Positions 46,476-54,922 of a stretch of DNA of 64,000 bases are shown here, in pieces. Position 1 is the stretch's first letter. The number at the start of each line of letters is the position of its first letter. The notes beneath the pieces are model-generated. The model had not been told where the DNA came from, did not search any database, and saw nothing but the letters and a program-made list of their open reading frames with translations. Position numbers and translations under genes: made by a program. The DNA comes from Halanaerobiales bacterium (GTDB taxonomy: Bacteria; Bacillota; Halanaerobiia; Halanaerobiales; Halanaerobiaceae), in contig JADQBT010000002.1 in NCBI GenBank assembly GCA_016278485.1, forward strand, positions 322,570 to 386,569, read 5' to 3'.

Positions 46476-46496
46476 TTACGTAAGCGTTTACGTAAG
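46476..46496 (-). promoter_or_regulatory. LacI-type operator 2
   Basis: TTACGTAAGCGTTTACGTAA is a nearly perfect 20-base palindrome, the more symmetric of the two copies. The 32-base offset from operator 1 is about three helical turns, so both face the same side of the DNA. Confidence 0.85.
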
Positions 46497-46528
46497 AAAT
46501 AAACTAATATTTTGAAAATTATATTTTT

Positions 46529-46557
46529 ATTATAACTTGCTTTTTCATAATTGTCAA
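46529..46557 (-). promoter_or_regulatory. Consensus SigA promoter of the sugar uptake operon
   Basis: TTGACA (46552-46557), 17 bases and TATAAT (46529-46534) on the minus strand, both perfect. Transcription should start near 46522, upstream of both operators, so the repressor would act by blocking the early transcript or the polymerase. Confidence 0.9.
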
Positions 46558-46597
46558 ATTTATCTTTATTAAATTTAGAGAAAACTACCATTTAAAG

Positions 46598-46622
46598 TTT
46601 ATTAAGAAAACTTCCTAATAAA
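46598..46622 (-). terminator. Weak hairpin after the superoxide-dismutase-like gene
   Basis: TTTATTA/TAATAAA form a 7-base-pair stem directly after the stop codon on the minus strand. No T run follows, so termination here is doubtful. Confidence 0.35.
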
Positions 46623-47192
46623 TCATCTAAAAAGATAGGAAAATCTTTCGTTAACTACTGACCAATCAATATTATCTGCAAATACTTGCAAATATTCTTT
46701 TTTATCTATCCCAAACTCTATCAGATATGCGTGTTCATAAACATCTAAAACTAATAAGGGTTCAGCCTGCCATAAATCTCCTTGATTATGTGCATCTTGC
46801 ATAATATTATGCAGTCTGCCATCTCTGAAATCATAAGCTAAAATAGCCCAACCTCTTGCAATTCGACCTACCCTAAGAAAATCATCAAACCAGTTTTGAT
46901 AGCTACCAAAATCTCTCTCCATCATCCTAATTAACGATGAGGAAGGCTTCTGATCAGATAGACCCAAATTTTCAAAATAATACTCATGCAAAACAATCCC
47001 ATTCAGTGCATAGGTCTCTCCCTCTTTAAGTCCTCTTAATTCATAATCAGTCTGTCTCTCTGTATCCATGGTATTCATTATATTTTCAATTAAATCTATA
47101 TAACCTAAATAAAGTTGATAATGTGCTTCTAACTGATGCTGTGAAATACCGCGAACATCTCTAAAGTTAAACCTTTTTGGCCTAATATGCAT
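46623..47192 (-). CDS. Fe/Mn superoxide dismutase-family protein
   Basis: A 189-residue protein of the Fe/Mn SOD fold. All four metal ligands appear: a His in SQHQLEAHYQLYLGY, a His in VLHEYYFENLG, and the Asp and His in VLDVYEHAYLIEFG. GRIARGWAILAYD is also typical. It belongs to a divergent subgroup found in anaerobes and in some spore-formers, so true dismutase activity is probable but not certain. It follows the SIR2-like gene by 38 bases and may be co-transcribed with it. Confidence 0.82.
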   Translation of the reverse strand: MHIRPKRFNFRDVRGISQHQLEAHYQLYLGYIDLIENIMNTMDTERQTDYELRGLKEGETYALNGIVLHEYYFENLGLSDQKPSSSLIRMMERDFGSYQNWFDDFLRVGRIARGWAILAYDFRDGRLHNIMQDAHNQGDLWQAEPLLVLDVYEHAYLIEFGIDKKEYLQVFADNIDWSVVNERFSYLFR

Positions 47193-47230
47193 ATCACAAA
47201 CCCCTTTTTTTATAATTTACTTTATTATAT

Positions 47231-48166
47231 TTAGACCATATTTTCTATGTGAAATATAAATTTATTTTTTACTTTAGAGATTAATGCTTCAGTTGGATTG
47301 GGATTTAAAATAATCAAGGCAAGATCAGGGTTTAGGTGATCCAGTATAAAGTCTACTTCTGGTCGATCACACTTACTATAAGAATGACCTAACATATAAA
47401 AATGGGTAAATTTAATTTTATTAAACTTAAAATAATCATAACCAGGTTTAACCCAACAATAGTTGATCTGTTTTGAATGTTCATCAGGTAAAACAATATC
47501 AACTTCTTTTCTTGGTTTTAGTAAATTATTAACTGCTAAACTTTTTACCGGTAAATTATTTCTAGTAATTGCTTCATTGATAGGATAATGGATATATACT
47601 TTTTTATTATTCTGATCAATAATCTCATAATCAATAGAACCATGGGGCTTAAAAATATATTTCCCCGACCTTTCATTTCTAACACCAATCCTTTGATAAT
47701 CAATATTGCAATAATCAAGCAAATTTTCTAGTACCAGATCATAATTAAATGAGATTATAAATTCTATCTCATCTTTATGTTTTAAAAACCAATTTGTCCA
47801 ATACCAGTTTTGCAAATTACAATTTATAAATTTTTGTTGAAAGGTAGAAAATGCAATTGCTATAAAGTGTTGCAATTCTGTAAGTAAAATATAGGGATCC
47901 TCTTTGTTTTTATTATTATTTATATGTTTTATAATGTTTTTTACTTTAGCAAAATCATCTTGCCAATTTTCATTTAAACTCTCTAAATAGAGTAAATATT
48001 TTTGTAAATATGGTAATCTATTTAAAAATAAAACATCACTTTCACCAGGTGTATATACTTCCCAATCAAAAAAATGATGTGTGTTATAATCTTTTAATTT
48101 ATTGCTAAAATGTTGACAAGCAGCAATAGTCAGGCCATTTCCAATTAACATTCCTATTCTTTGCAT
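47231..48166 (-). CDS. SIR2-like domain protein of unknown function
   Basis: About 311 residues. SIR2-type landmarks are an N-terminal nucleotide-binding turn MLIGNGLTIAACQHF, IISFNYDLVLENLLDY (the NYD motif), KPHGSIDY (the HGS motif with the candidate catalytic His) and FYMLGHSYSKCDRPEVDFIL (the C-terminal GYS-D motif). Proteins of this SIR2-like group include NAD-consuming anti-phage effectors, but no partner gene (TIR, Argonaute, helicase) is next to it. ATG at 48166 behind GGGAG is preferred to TTG at 48181. Function here is open. Confidence 0.7.
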   Translation of the reverse strand: MQRIGMLIGNGLTIAACQHFSNKLKDYNTHHFFDWEVYTPGESDVLFLNRLPYLQKYLLYLESLNENWQDDFAKVKNIIKHINNNKNKEDPYILLTELQHFIAIAFSTFQQKFINCNLQNWYWTNWFLKHKDEIEFIISFNYDLVLENLLDYCNIDYQRIGVRNERSGKYIFKPHGSIDYEIIDQNNKKVYIHYPINEAITRNNLPVKSLAVNNLLKPRKEVDIVLPDEHSKQINYCWVKPGYDYFKFNKIKFTHFYMLGHSYSKCDRPEVDFILDHLNPDLALIILNPNPTEALISKVKNKFIFHIENMV

Positions 48167-48254
48167 AACTAATACTCCCAATCTAGAATTTTACTGATTT
48201 AATTTTTCTAATTTAACAAATAATATAATTATCACAGTTAAGAAAGGTGGTTTT

Positions 48255-48422
48255 ATGTCAGATAACAAATTCAAACAAAAGAAAAATCAAGAACCAATTG
48301 AAAACCAGGGAACAGCAGCCTGGGCTAATATTGAAAAATTAAGAGGCGCTGAACGTGTCCCAATCCCTAGTGAATTTAATGTAGAAGAAGCGAAAGAATA
48401 TGTTGATGAAAATGAAAAATAA
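48255..48422 (+). CDS. Small DUF3787-type protein (possible spore surface protein)
   Basis: A 55-residue hydrophilic protein, MSDNKFKQKKNQEPIENQGT then AAWANIEKLRGAERVPIPSE and VEEAKEYVDENEK. The central AAWANI and VPIPSE pattern matches a small family found in spore-forming Clostridia (DUF3787), one member of which is reported as a spore surface protein. AAAGGTGG precedes the ATG. One of the few plus-strand genes; a two-way terminator separates it from nifJ. Confidence 0.75.
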   Translation: MSDNKFKQKKNQEPIENQGTAAWANIEKLRGAERVPIPSEFNVEEAKEYVDENEK

Positions 48423-48429
48423 GTATTAA

Positions 48430-48453
48430 AATAGCGGCTAAAAAGCCGCTATT
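48430..48453. terminator. Bidirectional terminator between the DUF3787-type gene and nifJ
   Basis: AATAGCGGC-TAAAAA-GCCGCTATT: a 9-base-pair perfect stem. The plus strand continues CTTTTCTT and the minus strand TTAATACTT, so it probably works best for the plus-strand gene and partly for nifJ. Confidence 0.8.
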
Positions 48454-48467
48454 CTTTTCTTATTATT

Positions 48468-51400
48468 TTATTCAGTTGCTAATCTTTTGTAATTTTGATA
48501 TCTTTCTTTCGCATCAGCTTCAGCTTTATTAAATAATTTTTCGGCAATTTGAGGGAAAGTGTTTTTTAGTTGAGAAAAACGAATCTCTGATAACATGAAA
48601 TCTCGAACTGTACCCTGAGGTTCTTTAGAATCCATGCTAAAGGGATTCTTGCCCTCCTCTTTCAAGGCTGGATTATAGCGATAGAGATGCCAGAAACCTG
48701 TTTCAACAGCTTTCTTCTCTTGGGCTACTGATTTACCCATTCCATCCTTAATACCGTGGCTTATACATGGAGAATAAGCAATTATCAAAGAAGGGCCAGG
48801 GTAGTTTTCTGCTTCTTTGAAAGCCTTAAGTGTTTGTTGCATATTAGCTCCCATTGCTACTTGAGCCACATATATATATCCATAACTTATCGCTATTAAA
48901 CCAAGGTCTTTTTTCTTTATTTTTTTACCAGAAGCTGCAAACTTAGCTGTTGCGGCTGTTGGAGTTGCTTTAGAAGCCTGTCCTCCAGTATTAGAATAAA
49001 CTTCTGTATCAAAAACCAGTAAATTGACATCTTCACCACTAGCAAGTACATGATCTACTCCTCCATAGCCGATGTCATAAGCCCAACCATCTCCACCAAC
49101 AATCCAATGTGACTTTTTCGCCAAAAAATCTTTTTTTGCAATTAATTCTTGGATAAGATTATTATTCTTAGCATCAGTTTGATTAAGCAAGGTAGTTAAT
49201 TTCTGGGAAGCTATTTTATTTTCTTCAGTATTATCTTTCGTACTCAACCATTCTTTAAAGAGTGCTTTATAATCATCAGCAAGATCTGAATTTAGACCAC
49301 TCTCTATTAATCCGGCTAGTTTTTTTCTTATTTGCTTAACAGCAAGATAAATACCAAAACCAAATTCAGCATTATCTTCAAAAAGTGAATTAGCCCAAGC
49401 AGGTCCTTTTCCAGCATGATTTGTTGTATAAGGAATTGAGGTTTCACTAGCACCCCATATTGATGAACAACCAGTTGCATTAGCAATAATCATACTCTCT
49501 CCAAATAACTGAGTAGCTAAGATTAAATAAGCAGATTCACCACAACCTGGACAAGCGCCGTGAAACTCAAGTAATGGTTTAGCAAATTGGCTACCTTTAA
49601 CATTATACTTATCCATAATATTATCTTTATAACTAACATTCTCAGCAGCAAATTCCCAGTTTTCGCTTTGGCGCAAAATAGCTTTTTCTGCCTCTACCAT
49701 AACAAGCGCTTTTTCTGGGGCTGGACAAATATCTGCACAATTTGAACAACCTGTACAATCCAAAGGACTAACTTGAATGCGATAAGCTAAATCTTCAAAA
49801 CCTTTGCCTCTAGCTTCTTTAGTTTCAAAAGTAGCAGGGGCCTGCTTTTGCTCTTCTTCATTAAGTAAAAAAGGTCTAATAACAGCATGTGGACAAATAT
49901 ATGAACATTGATTACATTGGATACAATTTTCTGTCTGCCACTGAGGAATCATCACAGCAATACCTCTTTTTTCATAGGCAGTTGTCCCAAGAGGAAATGT
50001 ACCATCTTCCCGGCCCTGGAATACACTAACCGGTAGTTCGTCACCTTCTCTTCTAGCCGCTGGACGTTTAATATTTTTCATAAAATCAGGTTCATCTTTA
50101 ACTAAATAGTCTATTTTTTCTGCAACAGCTTCCTGCCAGTCATTAGGTATATTTACTTTTTTAAGTTTACCTTCCGCCAGGGCGATGGCCCGATAGTTCA
50201 TCTCAACAATTTTGTCACCTTTTTTACCATAAGTCTTTTTGATATATTCTTTTAAATATTCTCTAGCCGCATCAGTTGGTAGGATATCCGTTAATTTAAA
50301 GAAAACCATCTGCATAACCATATTGATTCTATTCCCTAAGCCTACTTCTTGTGCAACTTCTAAAGCATCAATAATGTAAAATTGTATATTATTTTCTACT
50401 AGATATTTTTTAATAGAAGCTGGTATTTTTTCGGCTAATTCTGATTCATTCCAAGGACAGTTTAGAACAAAAATTCCGTTTTCTTTTAAACCTTTTAAAA
50501 TATCATAATGATAGATAAATGACTTGTTATGACATGAGACATAATCTGCCTCATAAACAAGATAAGATGATCTTATTGGTTTTGGTCCAAATCTTAAATG
50601 AGAAATAGTTGTCCCACCAGATTTTTTGCTATCATAAGAAAAATAACCTTGTACATAGTTGTCGGTATTTTCTCCAATGATTTTGATTGCTATTTTATTA
50701 GCACCAACAGTCCCATCTGAACCAAGGCCCCAAAGCCGACAATTGATCGTTTCAGCCGGTGTTGTTGAAATAATATCTTCTTCAGGCAGTGAGGTATTGG
50801 TCAAATCGTCCACAATACCTATTGTAAATTGATTACTAGGATTTTCTCTTTTTAAATTATCAATCACTGCAAATATCTGAGAAGGTCTAACATCTTTTTG
50901 GCCTAAACCATATCTTCCTCCAACTATTAAAGGAGCATTTTGTTCATGATTAAAAATACTTACTAGATCTTGATAGAGTGGTTCTCCCGCTGCTCCTGGT
51001 TCTTTTGTCCGATCCAAAACTGCTATTTTCTTAACTGTATCAGGCAGTTTTTCCATAAAATGTTTCTTAGAAAAAGGTCTATATAAATGAACTTTAATTA
51101 AGCCTATTTTTTCTCCTTTATTAGCCAGATAATCTATAACTTCTTCTATCGTATTACAGACTGAACCCATAGCTACAATCACAAATTCAGCATCTTTTGC
51201 TCCATAATAATCAAATAGACCATAGTTGCGACCGGTTAATTGATTAATTTTTTCCATGTAATTTAAGACAATAGCTGGTAATTCATTATAAAATGAATTA
51301 CTTGACTCTCGTTGTTGAAAAAATAGATCTGGATTTTGGGCAGTCCCTCTTAGAACTGGTCTTTCTGGATTTAATGATCTATTTCTAAAGTCATCCAAAG

Positions 51401-51995
51401 CTTGATAATCGAACATTTTTGCAAAATCAGCATAATCTATTAATTCAACTTTATTAATCTCATGAGAAGTTCGGAATCCATCAAAAAAATGTAAAAACGG
51501 CAATCTACTCTTAATAGAAGCCAGATGAGCAATTCCAGCTAGATCAATAATTTCCTGAACATTACTGGTTGCCAACATTGCAAAACCAGCTTCTCTGGTA
51601 CTCATTACATCTTGATGATCGCCAAATATTGATAAGGCATGTGTTGCAATAGTTCTAGAACTAACATGAAATACCCCTGGCAAAAGTTCACCAGCAATTT
51701 TATACATATTGGGTAACATTAACAATAGACCTTGTGAAGCCGTAAAAGTAGAAGTTAATGCTCCACCTTGTAATGATCCATGTACAGCACCCGCTGCTCC
51801 TGCTTCAGACTGCATTTCTGTCACAGCTACTCTTTGCCCAAAAATATTTTTTTTGCCTTGAGCTGACCAGAGATCAATTAATTCAGCCATCGGTGATGAA
51901 GGAGTAATTGGATAAATTGCTGCTACTTCTGTAAATGCATAAGCAACATATGCAGCTGCTTCATTTCCATCCATTGTTTTCTTTTTAACTGTCAT
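48468..51995 (-). CDS. nifJ: Pyruvate:ferredoxin (flavodoxin) oxidoreductase
   Basis: A single-chain enzyme of about 1175 residues converting pyruvate and CoA to acetyl-CoA, CO2 and reduced ferredoxin. Order: pyrimidine-binding domain (DGNEAAAYVAYAFTEVAAIYPITPSSP), gamma-like domain (GLGSDGTVGANKIAIKIIGE), two [4Fe-4S] motifs (CIQCNQCSYICP, CTGCSNCADICP), then the thiamine-binding domain (FHGACPGCGESAYL, GGDGWAYDIGYGGVDHVLASG, NTGGQASKATPT) with a C-terminal cysteine (YSPCISHGI). ATG at 51995 follows GAAAGGA; the TTG at 52004 overlaps that region. It is the core catabolic enzyme of the anaerobe. Confidence 0.97.
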   Translation of the reverse strand: MTVKKKTMDGNEAAAYVAYAFTEVAAIYPITPSSPMAELIDLWSAQGKKNIFGQRVAVTEMQSEAGAAGAVHGSLQGGALTSTFTASQGLLLMLPNMYKIAGELLPGVFHVSSRTIATHALSIFGDHQDVMSTREAGFAMLATSNVQEIIDLAGIAHLASIKSRLPFLHFFDGFRTSHEINKVELIDYADFAKMFDYQALDDFRNRSLNPERPVLRGTAQNPDLFFQQRESSNSFYNELPAIVLNYMEKINQLTGRNYGLFDYYGAKDAEFVIVAMGSVCNTIEEVIDYLANKGEKIGLIKVHLYRPFSKKHFMEKLPDTVKKIAVLDRTKEPGAAGEPLYQDLVSIFNHEQNAPLIVGGRYGLGQKDVRPSQIFAVIDNLKRENPSNQFTIGIVDDLTNTSLPEEDIISTTPAETINCRLWGLGSDGTVGANKIAIKIIGENTDNYVQGYFSYDSKKSGGTTISHLRFGPKPIRSSYLVYEADYVSCHNKSFIYHYDILKGLKENGIFVLNCPWNESELAEKIPASIKKYLVENNIQFYIIDALEVAQEVGLGNRINMVMQMVFFKLTDILPTDAAREYLKEYIKKTYGKKGDKIVEMNYRAIALAEGKLKKVNIPNDWQEAVAEKIDYLVKDEPDFMKNIKRPAARREGDELPVSVFQGREDGTFPLGTTAYEKRGIAVMIPQWQTENCIQCNQCSYICPHAVIRPFLLNEEEQKQAPATFETKEARGKGFEDLAYRIQVSPLDCTGCSNCADICPAPEKALVMVEAEKAILRQSENWEFAAENVSYKDNIMDKYNVKGSQFAKPLLEFHGACPGCGESAYLILATQLFGESMIIANATGCSSIWGASETSIPYTTNHAGKGPAWANSLFEDNAEFGFGIYLAVKQIRKKLAGLIESGLNSDLADDYKALFKEWLSTKDNTEENKIASQKLTTLLNQTDAKNNNLIQELIAKKDFLAKKSHWIVGGDGWAYDIGYGGVDHVLASGEDVNLLVFDTEVYSNTGGQASKATPTAATAKFAASGKKIKKKDLGLIAISYGYIYVAQVAMGANMQQTLKAFKEAENYPGPSLIIAYSPCISHGIKDGMGKSVAQEKKAVETGFWHLYRYNPALKEEGKNPFSMDSKEPQGTVRDFMLSEIRFSQLKNTFPQIAEKLFNKAEADAKERYQNYKRLATE

Positions 51996-52059
51996 TTTAA
52001 TCAATCCTTTCTCTACTATTCATAACTTAGTATGAACTGAAAAAGGATACTGAATACTT

Positions 52060-53262
52060 TTATACAGATATTTTTTTAATAAATCGTTCAATTCTTTCAA
52101 GTCCAACATTAATATCTTCTCTACTACTTGCGAATGTTAGTCTCACATATCCATCCATACCAAAAGCTATGCCCGGCACAACAGCTACTCCGGCACCTTC
52201 CAATAAAGCTTTTGCAAATGAAAGCGAATCATTAATAAGATAGTCTTGATACTTTAGATTATAAGTCTCTTTAATATTAAGAAAAACATAAAACGCCCCC
52301 ACTGGCTTAACTGCATTTAAAAGGGGGATCTTATTAATCTTATTGATCATTATGTCACATCTTTCTTTGTATTCATCTGCTCGCCTTTTAATTTCAAGGT
52401 CCAATTTGCGGTTAGCTAATCCCTTCCAGGAGGCATATTGAGCAATTGAATTAGCATTGGAAGTTGAGTGTCCTTGAATAATGCCCATTTTCCTAATTAT
52501 ATTTTCTGGTCCTGCCGCAAAGCCAATCCGCCAACCTGTCATAGCATATGTCTTTGACATAGCATTAACTACAATAGTTCTTGCTTTTATCTGCTCTCCC
52601 AAAGTCGCGATACTTATATATTTGTTATCATTAAATTGAAATTTTTCATATATTTCATCACTTATCATTAATAAATTATTATCAACTACTAGATTAGAAA
52701 TTTCACTTAATTGATTTTTAGTATATACCCCACCACCTGGATTACCAGGACTATTTAAAATGATTGCCTTTACTTTTTTAGATATTTTACTTTTAATATC
52801 CTGAACTTTTGCTTTTAAATCATTTTCTTCTTTAGTATGTACAACTACAGGTTTACCACCAGCTAATTTAATCATTTCTGGATAGGAAACCCAGTAAGGT
52901 GCTATGATTATTACTTCATCTCCAGGATTTATGATTGTTTGTAAAACATTATACAAAATCTGTTTTGCCCCATTGGAGACAATGACCTGTTCTGGCGAAT
53001 ATAATAAATTATATTCTCTTTTATATTTATTACATATCTCCTCTCGCAATTGAAGTAGTCCACTAACATTGGTATAACTAGTATATCCTTTTTCCATACC
53101 TTCAATTGCTTTCATTTTTATAAACTCAGGCGTGTCAAAATCTGGCTCCCCCAAATTAAAACCTATAATATTCTTCCCTTGTGCCCTTAATAAATTAGCT
53201 TTATCGTTGATGGCCATAGTCTGGGAAGCTTCAACATTTAGTATCCGATCTGATAATTCCAT
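52060..53262 (-). CDS. Class I/II PLP-dependent aminotransferase (aspartate aminotransferase family)
   Basis: A 400-residue fold-type I aminotransferase. N-terminal IIGFNLGEPDFDTPEFIK, NSPGNPGGGVYTK, the PLP lysine in AMSKTYAMTGWRIGFAAG and the C-terminal GVAVVPGIAFGMDGYVRLTFA with the carboxylate-binding Arg are present. Family members transfer amino groups among aspartate, alanine or aromatic acids. It lies upstream of nifJ, and alanine/pyruvate or aspartate metabolism is a plausible setting. Confidence 0.9.
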   Translation of the reverse strand: MELSDRILNVEASQTMAINDKANLLRAQGKNIIGFNLGEPDFDTPEFIKMKAIEGMEKGYTSYTNVSGLLQLREEICNKYKREYNLLYSPEQVIVSNGAKQILYNVLQTIINPGDEVIIIAPYWVSYPEMIKLAGGKPVVVHTKEENDLKAKVQDIKSKISKKVKAIILNSPGNPGGGVYTKNQLSEISNLVVDNNLLMISDEIYEKFQFNDNKYISIATLGEQIKARTIVVNAMSKTYAMTGWRIGFAAGPENIIRKMGIIQGHSTSNANSIAQYASWKGLANRKLDLEIKRRADEYKERCDIMINKINKIPLLNAVKPVGAFYVFLNIKETYNLKYQDYLINDSLSFAKALLEGAGVAVVPGIAFGMDGYVRLTFASSREDINVGLERIERFIKKISV

Positions 53263-53319
53263 TTTCTCACCTCTTCAATAATATATATGTAAATATATCA
53301 TAAAAAAATATATATATAA

Positions 53320-53345
53320 AGAAAAATAGAGGGAAACCCCTCTAT
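53320..53345 (-). terminator. Intrinsic terminator after the zinc-ribbon gene
   Basis: On the minus strand ATAGAGGG-GTTT-CCCTCTAT followed by TTTTTCTTT: an 8-base-pair stem running into a T stretch. Confidence 0.88.
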
Positions 53346-53384
53346 CCAGTAAGTGAATTTCATCACATTAATATTTAAAATTTT

Positions 53385-53552
53385 TTAATTAGCTACTTTT
53401 TCTCTAGTGAAGAAACGATGATCATCAAAATCAAGATTAATCTTTCCTCTATTTTCCGTATACCGGGTGGAAAGAAGTTCAATTTCTTGATGACAATCAT
53501 AACAAAGTGTTTTATCATTTTTTGTTTCAGTGCCGCAAATTTTACACTTCAT
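53385..53552 (-). CDS. Small zinc-ribbon protein of unknown function
   Basis: A 55-residue protein: MKCKICGTETKNDKTLCYDC then HQEIELLSTRYTENRGKINL, with two CxxC pairs (Cys3, Cys6, Cys17, Cys20) that would bind one zinc. The rest is charged. GGAGGTG precedes the ATG by about 6-7 bases. A promoter with a leader hairpin stands upstream and a good terminator downstream, so it is a single-gene unit. I do not recognise the family. Confidence 0.75.
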   Translation of the reverse strand: MKCKICGTETKNDKTLCYDCHQEIELLSTRYTENRGKINLDFDDHRFFTREKVAN

Positions 53553-53579
53553 CCCGGACACCTCCTTTAAATTATATGG

Positions 53580-53613
53580 TAAAAGTGACCACTTGTGAAA
53601 TCAATCACTTTTA
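53580..53613 (-). promoter_or_regulatory. Inverted repeat in the leader of the zinc-ribbon gene
   Basis: TAAAAGTGA (53580-53588) and TCACTTTTA (53605-53613) are perfect 9-base complements with a 16-base spacer. The repeat lies between the predicted transcription start and the ribosome binding site. It could be a repressor site or a regulatory hairpin. Confidence 0.5.
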
Positions 53614-53624
53614 AGCTTAAATTA

Positions 53625-53653
53625 ATGATATATTAAATATATACAAAAGTCAA
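53625..53653 (-). promoter_or_regulatory. SigA-type promoter of the zinc-ribbon gene
   Basis: TTGACT (53648-53653), 17 bases and TATCAT (53625-53630) on the minus strand, just after the nusB stop codon. Confidence 0.6.
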
Positions 53654-53661
53654 GCAATTTT

Positions 53662-54060
53662 TTAAATTTTACCTAGTATACCATTTATAAATGAAGAAGC
53701 ACCTTCATCACCGTATTTTTTAGCTATTCTCACTGCTTCATCTATAGCTACTCCTATGGGGATTTCATGTCTAATTTCATATATTGCAATCCGCAGAATA
53801 TTTCTTTCTATAAAAGCTATACGAGCAACTTCCCAGTCAATTGCATGCTTATCAATTAAACTATCAATTATTTCTATTTCATTGATAACACCCTGCACGA
53901 TTTTGTTAAAATAATAATCATCATCTAATAAGGCTTCTCTTTCAATTAATTCCTGAGAGGCAATTTCTGCAGCTTCTTCTGTAATTTTATTCCGTATATC
54001 TAAACTATATAGTATTTGTAGTGCCCATTGTCTTTGTTTATGTCTGCCCACTTTACTCAT
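53662..54060 (-). CDS. nusB: Transcription antitermination factor NusB
   Basis: A 132-residue all-helical protein: RHKQRQWALQILYSLDI at the N-terminus and RNILRIAIYEIRHEIPIGVAIDEAVRIAKKYGDEGASSFINGILGKI at the C-terminus, the family's best conserved part. It binds boxA RNA with S10 during rRNA transcription. It ends the spoIIIA/asp23/nusB run; folD, which commonly follows, is missing. Confidence 0.96.
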   Translation of the reverse strand: MSKVGRHKQRQWALQILYSLDIRNKITEEAAEIASQELIEREALLDDDYYFNKIVQGVINEIEIIDSLIDKHAIDWEVARIAFIERNILRIAIYEIRHEIPIGVAIDEAVRIAKKYGDEGASSFINGILGKI

Positions 54061-54078
54061 CTAAAAACCTCTCCTCAT

Positions 54079-54357
54079 TTATTTGAATCTATTCGGTATT
54101 AATCTTTCTATTAATTTACGCAAGTCTTCCTCAACACTCCAACGCGAGCCTATTATATAACCAATTAATGTACAAATTAGAATAACAAAAGTCTTAAAAA
54201 AGCCTAATATTAAAAATAGTATTCCAAAAAGAAAGCCAATTAGACTACCAAGTATTTTTTTTCTATAAGTAAAAAAATACTTCACAAATTCTTCTTTTAG
54301 TATATATTTTTTATCTTCAATCTCCTGTTGCAATTCACTATTGTTATTATTTTCCAT
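54079..54357 (-). CDS. DUF2273 small membrane protein
   Basis: A 92-residue protein with two adjacent hydrophobic segments (KKILGSLIGFLFGILFLILGF and FFKTFVILICTLIGYIIGS) and a charged C-terminus (EEDLRKLIERLIPNRF). DUF2273 proteins accompany Asp23 and AmaP in envelope stress clusters. It sits between amaP and nusB; function is unknown. Confidence 0.85.
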   Translation of the reverse strand: MENNNNSELQQEIEDKKYILKEEFVKYFFTYRKKILGSLIGFLFGILFLILGFFKTFVILICTLIGYIIGSRWSVEEDLRKLIERLIPNRFK

Positions 54358-54364
54358 TTGCTAA

Positions 54365-54907
54365 TCACTCCTCTTCAAGATTTATCGGGAGTTGATTTTT
54401 ATCAATATCTTCGATCAATATTTGAATACGATATACCTGTACCCCTGTTGTAATCTCAATATAATCTTTAAGTTCAACCTGAATCTTTTCTGTTAAGTGT
54501 GGAATATCCGTAGATACCTTAACTTTTCCTCGCAGATTAATCTTTAATCCGTCAGGAACTGGTGCTAATTTCAATTTAACGTCTATTATATCATCTTCTT
54601 CTAATACCCGTTCTTTAATAAGGTTTGACATGGCAGCTAAAGTAATATTCACATCGCCAAGCTCAGAATCCCTAATGAGGGTTGTCCTTTTTGCTGTACT
54701 CACAAAATATGGATACAATCCCAATGCTCCTACTACAAATAAGGCCAGAAAAATAAAGCCTGCCTGCCAATTTAGATAAATGATTGTTAATAAGTTAGGT
54801 AATATTGTCTTTGCTGTCAGTCCAAAACTATAAATTGACAGAAAAAGAGCAGCAACCATAAATAGCAATGAAATAATAAATGCAATGATGTGATTAAACA
54901 ATTTCAT
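54365..54907 (-). CDS. amaP: Alkaline shock response membrane anchor protein AmaP
   Basis: About 180 residues: two N-terminal membrane spans (HIIAFIISLLFMVAALFLSIYSF and AGFIFLALFVVGALGLYPYF), followed by a soluble domain with GDVNITLAAMSNLI and VQVYRIQILIEDI. AmaP anchors Asp23 at the membrane in Staphylococcus. ATG at 54907, 5 bases after AGGTGA, is preferred to GTG at 54916. Confidence 0.88.
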   Translation of the reverse strand: MKLFNHIIAFIISLLFMVAALFLSIYSFGLTAKTILPNLLTIIYLNWQAGFIFLALFVVGALGLYPYFVSTAKRTTLIRDSELGDVNITLAAMSNLIKERVLEEDDIIDVKLKLAPVPDGLKINLRGKVKVSTDIPHLTEKIQVELKDYIEITTGVQVYRIQILIEDIDKNQLPINLEEE

Positions 54908-54922
54908 CTTCTTCACCTACCT

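Noticed and set aside
46443..46496. Two near-identical repeats as a mini CRISPR array
   Set aside because: Only two copies, palindromic with the LacI-type central CG, located just before a LacI-family gene.
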